Shown here: piece after piece, positions 7,734-8,608 of the stretch
How the letters are laid out: each line of letters begins with the position of its first letter
Numbering within the stretch: the stretch's first letter is position 1
From: Deltaproteobacteria bacterium
GTDB taxonomy: Bacteria; Desulfobacterota; Binatia; DP-6
Assembly: GCA_005879245.1 (NCBI GenBank)
Contig: VBLA01000199.1
Span: 1-8,608 of the forward strand
Direction of reading: 5' to 3'
Length of the DNA stretch: 8,608 nt
Translations under genes and position numbers: made by a program
The notes under the pieces: model-generated
Database searches by the model: none
The model's input: only the letters and a program-made list of their open reading frames with translations
What the model was told of the DNA's origin: nothing

Positions 7734-8399
7734 ATGATCCTCGATCTCCACCTCCACTCCGAGCTATCGGACGACAGCCGCGCACCGGTCGAGGCGTACC
7801 TCAAGCTCCTCGCCCGCAAACGCGACGAACGGCCGCTCGACGGCATCGTGCTGACGGAGCACCGGCAATTCGACCTGCGGCGGGAGTACCGGACGCTCGA
7901 AGATCGCTATGGCTTCCTCGTCCTGAACGCGGCCGAGGTCGAGACCGACTACGGTCACGTGCTCGTCTACGGCGTCAACGAGGACATCCTCGCGCGCTTC
8001 GACTTCCGCGACGTTCGGCTGCCGGCGCAGGAGTTGCTGCGCCAGGTCGAGCGGCTCGGCGGCATCGCGCTCCCGTGTCACCCGGGTCGGCCGAACGTCG
8101 GTCTCTGTGCGCACTACGAGACGAAGCCGCCGCTGGAAGGTGTCGTCGCGGTCGAGGCGCTGAACGGCGGCAGCCGCAAGGGCGAGGACGCGCGCGTCCA
8201 GACCCTCATCGAGCGGCACGGCTACCGGGCCTTCGGCGGCAGCGACTCCCACCTGGTGAGCTTCGTTGGCGTGTGTGCCACCGAGTTCGAGAACGAGATC
8301 CGCACCGGCGAGGAGCTGGTGCGGGAGCTCCGGGCCGGGCGCTACCGACCTGTCGACTTCCGGCCGCCGCCTGCCCAGGCCCCGTCTCCACGAGCGTAG
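7734..8399 (+). CDS. PHP-domain metal-dependent phosphoesterase
   Basis: This 221-residue protein carries the complete PHP motif set. DLHLHSELSDDS at 4-15 gives H6 and H8, followed by H43 in LTEHRQF, E68 in NAAEVETDYGHV with H75 nearby, H116 in LPCHPGRP, and D171/H173 in GGSDSH. These normally hold two or three Mn, Fe or Zn ions for phosphoester hydrolysis; small stand-alone PHP proteins act on nucleotides or sugar phosphates. The second motif has Glu (TEH) where TDH is commonest. The C-terminal tail (from ~210) is proline-rich and dispensable-looking. ATG 7734 begins right at the first motif. The gene starts 20 bases after the DUF35 stop, with only a weak AGG-rich site ~12 bases upstream, and is likely in the same transcript. 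Its link to the acyl-CoA genes is unclear; the substrate is unknown. Confidence 0.9.
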   Translation: MILDLHLHSELSDDSRAPVEAYLKLLARKRDERPLDGIVLTEHRQFDLRREYRTLEDRYGFLVLNAAEVETDYGHVLVYGVNEDILARFDFRDVRLPAQELLRQVERLGGIALPCHPGRPNVGLCAHYETKPPLEGVVAVEALNGGSRKGEDARVQTLIERHGYRAFGGSDSHLVSFVGVCATEFENEIRTGEELVRELRAGRYRPVDFRPPPAQAPSPRA

Positions 8400-8442
8400 G
8401 GGCCCCCTTTCCCTTTCGACCGGGGCGGTGTCTTCTTCGGAA

Positions 8443-8608
8443 ATGCTGCGCGAGTGGACACGGGGAGAGTACGTGATCAGCACCGACCCCCGACGGCTCG
8501 ACGTTGCCCTCGTCCACGAGTTCCTCGCGCGCGCCTACTGGTCGGTCGGTCTCCCGCGCGACGTGTTCGAGCGCGCCCTCGCGCACTCGCTCGTGTTCGG
8601 GCTCTATG
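8443..8608 (+). CDS. GNAT-family N-acetyltransferase, N-terminal 55 codons (3' end outside window)
   Basis: The visible part, EWTRGEYVISTDPRRLD then VHEFLARAYWSVGLPRDV and HSLVFGLY, matches the N-terminus of a common family of small GNAT acetyltransferases, in which a WxxGxYxISTDPxRLD strand is followed by helix HxFLxxxYW and the strand FGLY. The acetyl-CoA-binding motif (Q/RxxGxG/A) lies beyond the window and cannot be checked. ATG 8443 is preferred because family members include the EWTRGEY segment. GTG 8473, in frame and 4-8 bases after GGGGAGAG, is an alternative. It lies 43 bases after the PHP gene on the same strand, so it may share its transcript. The target amine is unknown. Confidence 0.75.
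   Translation, partial: MLREWTRGEYVISTDPRRLDVALVHEFLARAYWSVGLPRDVFERALAHSLVFGLY

Noticed and set aside
8399..8407. GGGGCCCCC palindrome after the PHP gene as a terminator
   Set aside because: It has no loop and only three T's follow; the next gene continues on the same strand.

Overview
This is a very GC-rich bacterial window with tightly packed genes. The long antisense open frames it contains are typical of such base composition. It suggests an uncultivated high-GC soil or environmental bacterium of the Deltaproteobacteria-like, Binatota or Rokubacteria kind. That guess rests only on gene content and codon use and is weak. No RNA gene, CRISPR array, insertion sequence or phage gene was seen, and no stretch above 300 bases lacks a gene.

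Layout. Positions 1-1717 on the minus strand carry the first ~570 codons of mutS2, whose C-terminal part lies beyond the window. A 171-base divergent spacer (1718-1888) follows. All remaining genes are on the plus strand. First comes a secreted protein (TIG-like domain plus the first blades of a Vgb/SMP-30-like beta-propeller) that appears cut short and runs in frame, without a stop, into a complete GH1 beta-glycosidase (2978-4267). Next is a GAF / HisKA_3-type sensor kinase split over two frames (4328-4837 and 4821-5417), with an ATPase domain that has lost its key motifs. A coupled cluster follows: alpha/beta-hydrolase (5481-6146, with an N-terminus that seems to be encoded further upstream), a thiolase-like protein without the usual cysteine (6143-7294), a DUF35 zinc-ribbon/OB-fold partner (7291-7713), and a PHP-type metal phosphoesterase (7734-8399). 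The window ends inside a GNAT acetyltransferase (8443 onward).

How the genes fit together. The hydrolase, thiolase and DUF35 genes overlap by 4 bases each (GTGA, ATGA) and probably form one acyl-CoA module. A thiolase fold lacking the nucleophilic cysteine next to a DUF35 protein recalls the Ltp2-ChsH2 retro-aldolase arrangement of steroid side-chain degradation, but the substrate cannot be read from sequence. The split kinase lies directly upstream, and its stop overlaps a TTG that could be the true start of the hydrolase. Two apparent +1 frame changes within about 650 bases (near 4805 and between 5414 and 5450) plus the unusual lyase-GH1 junction mean that read-level checking matters here: they could be assembly indels, gene decay or, less likely, programmed events. 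No clearly new system is demonstrated. The best leads are the cysteine-less thiolase/DUF35/hydrolase cluster, the degenerate kinase and the lyase-GH1 fusion.
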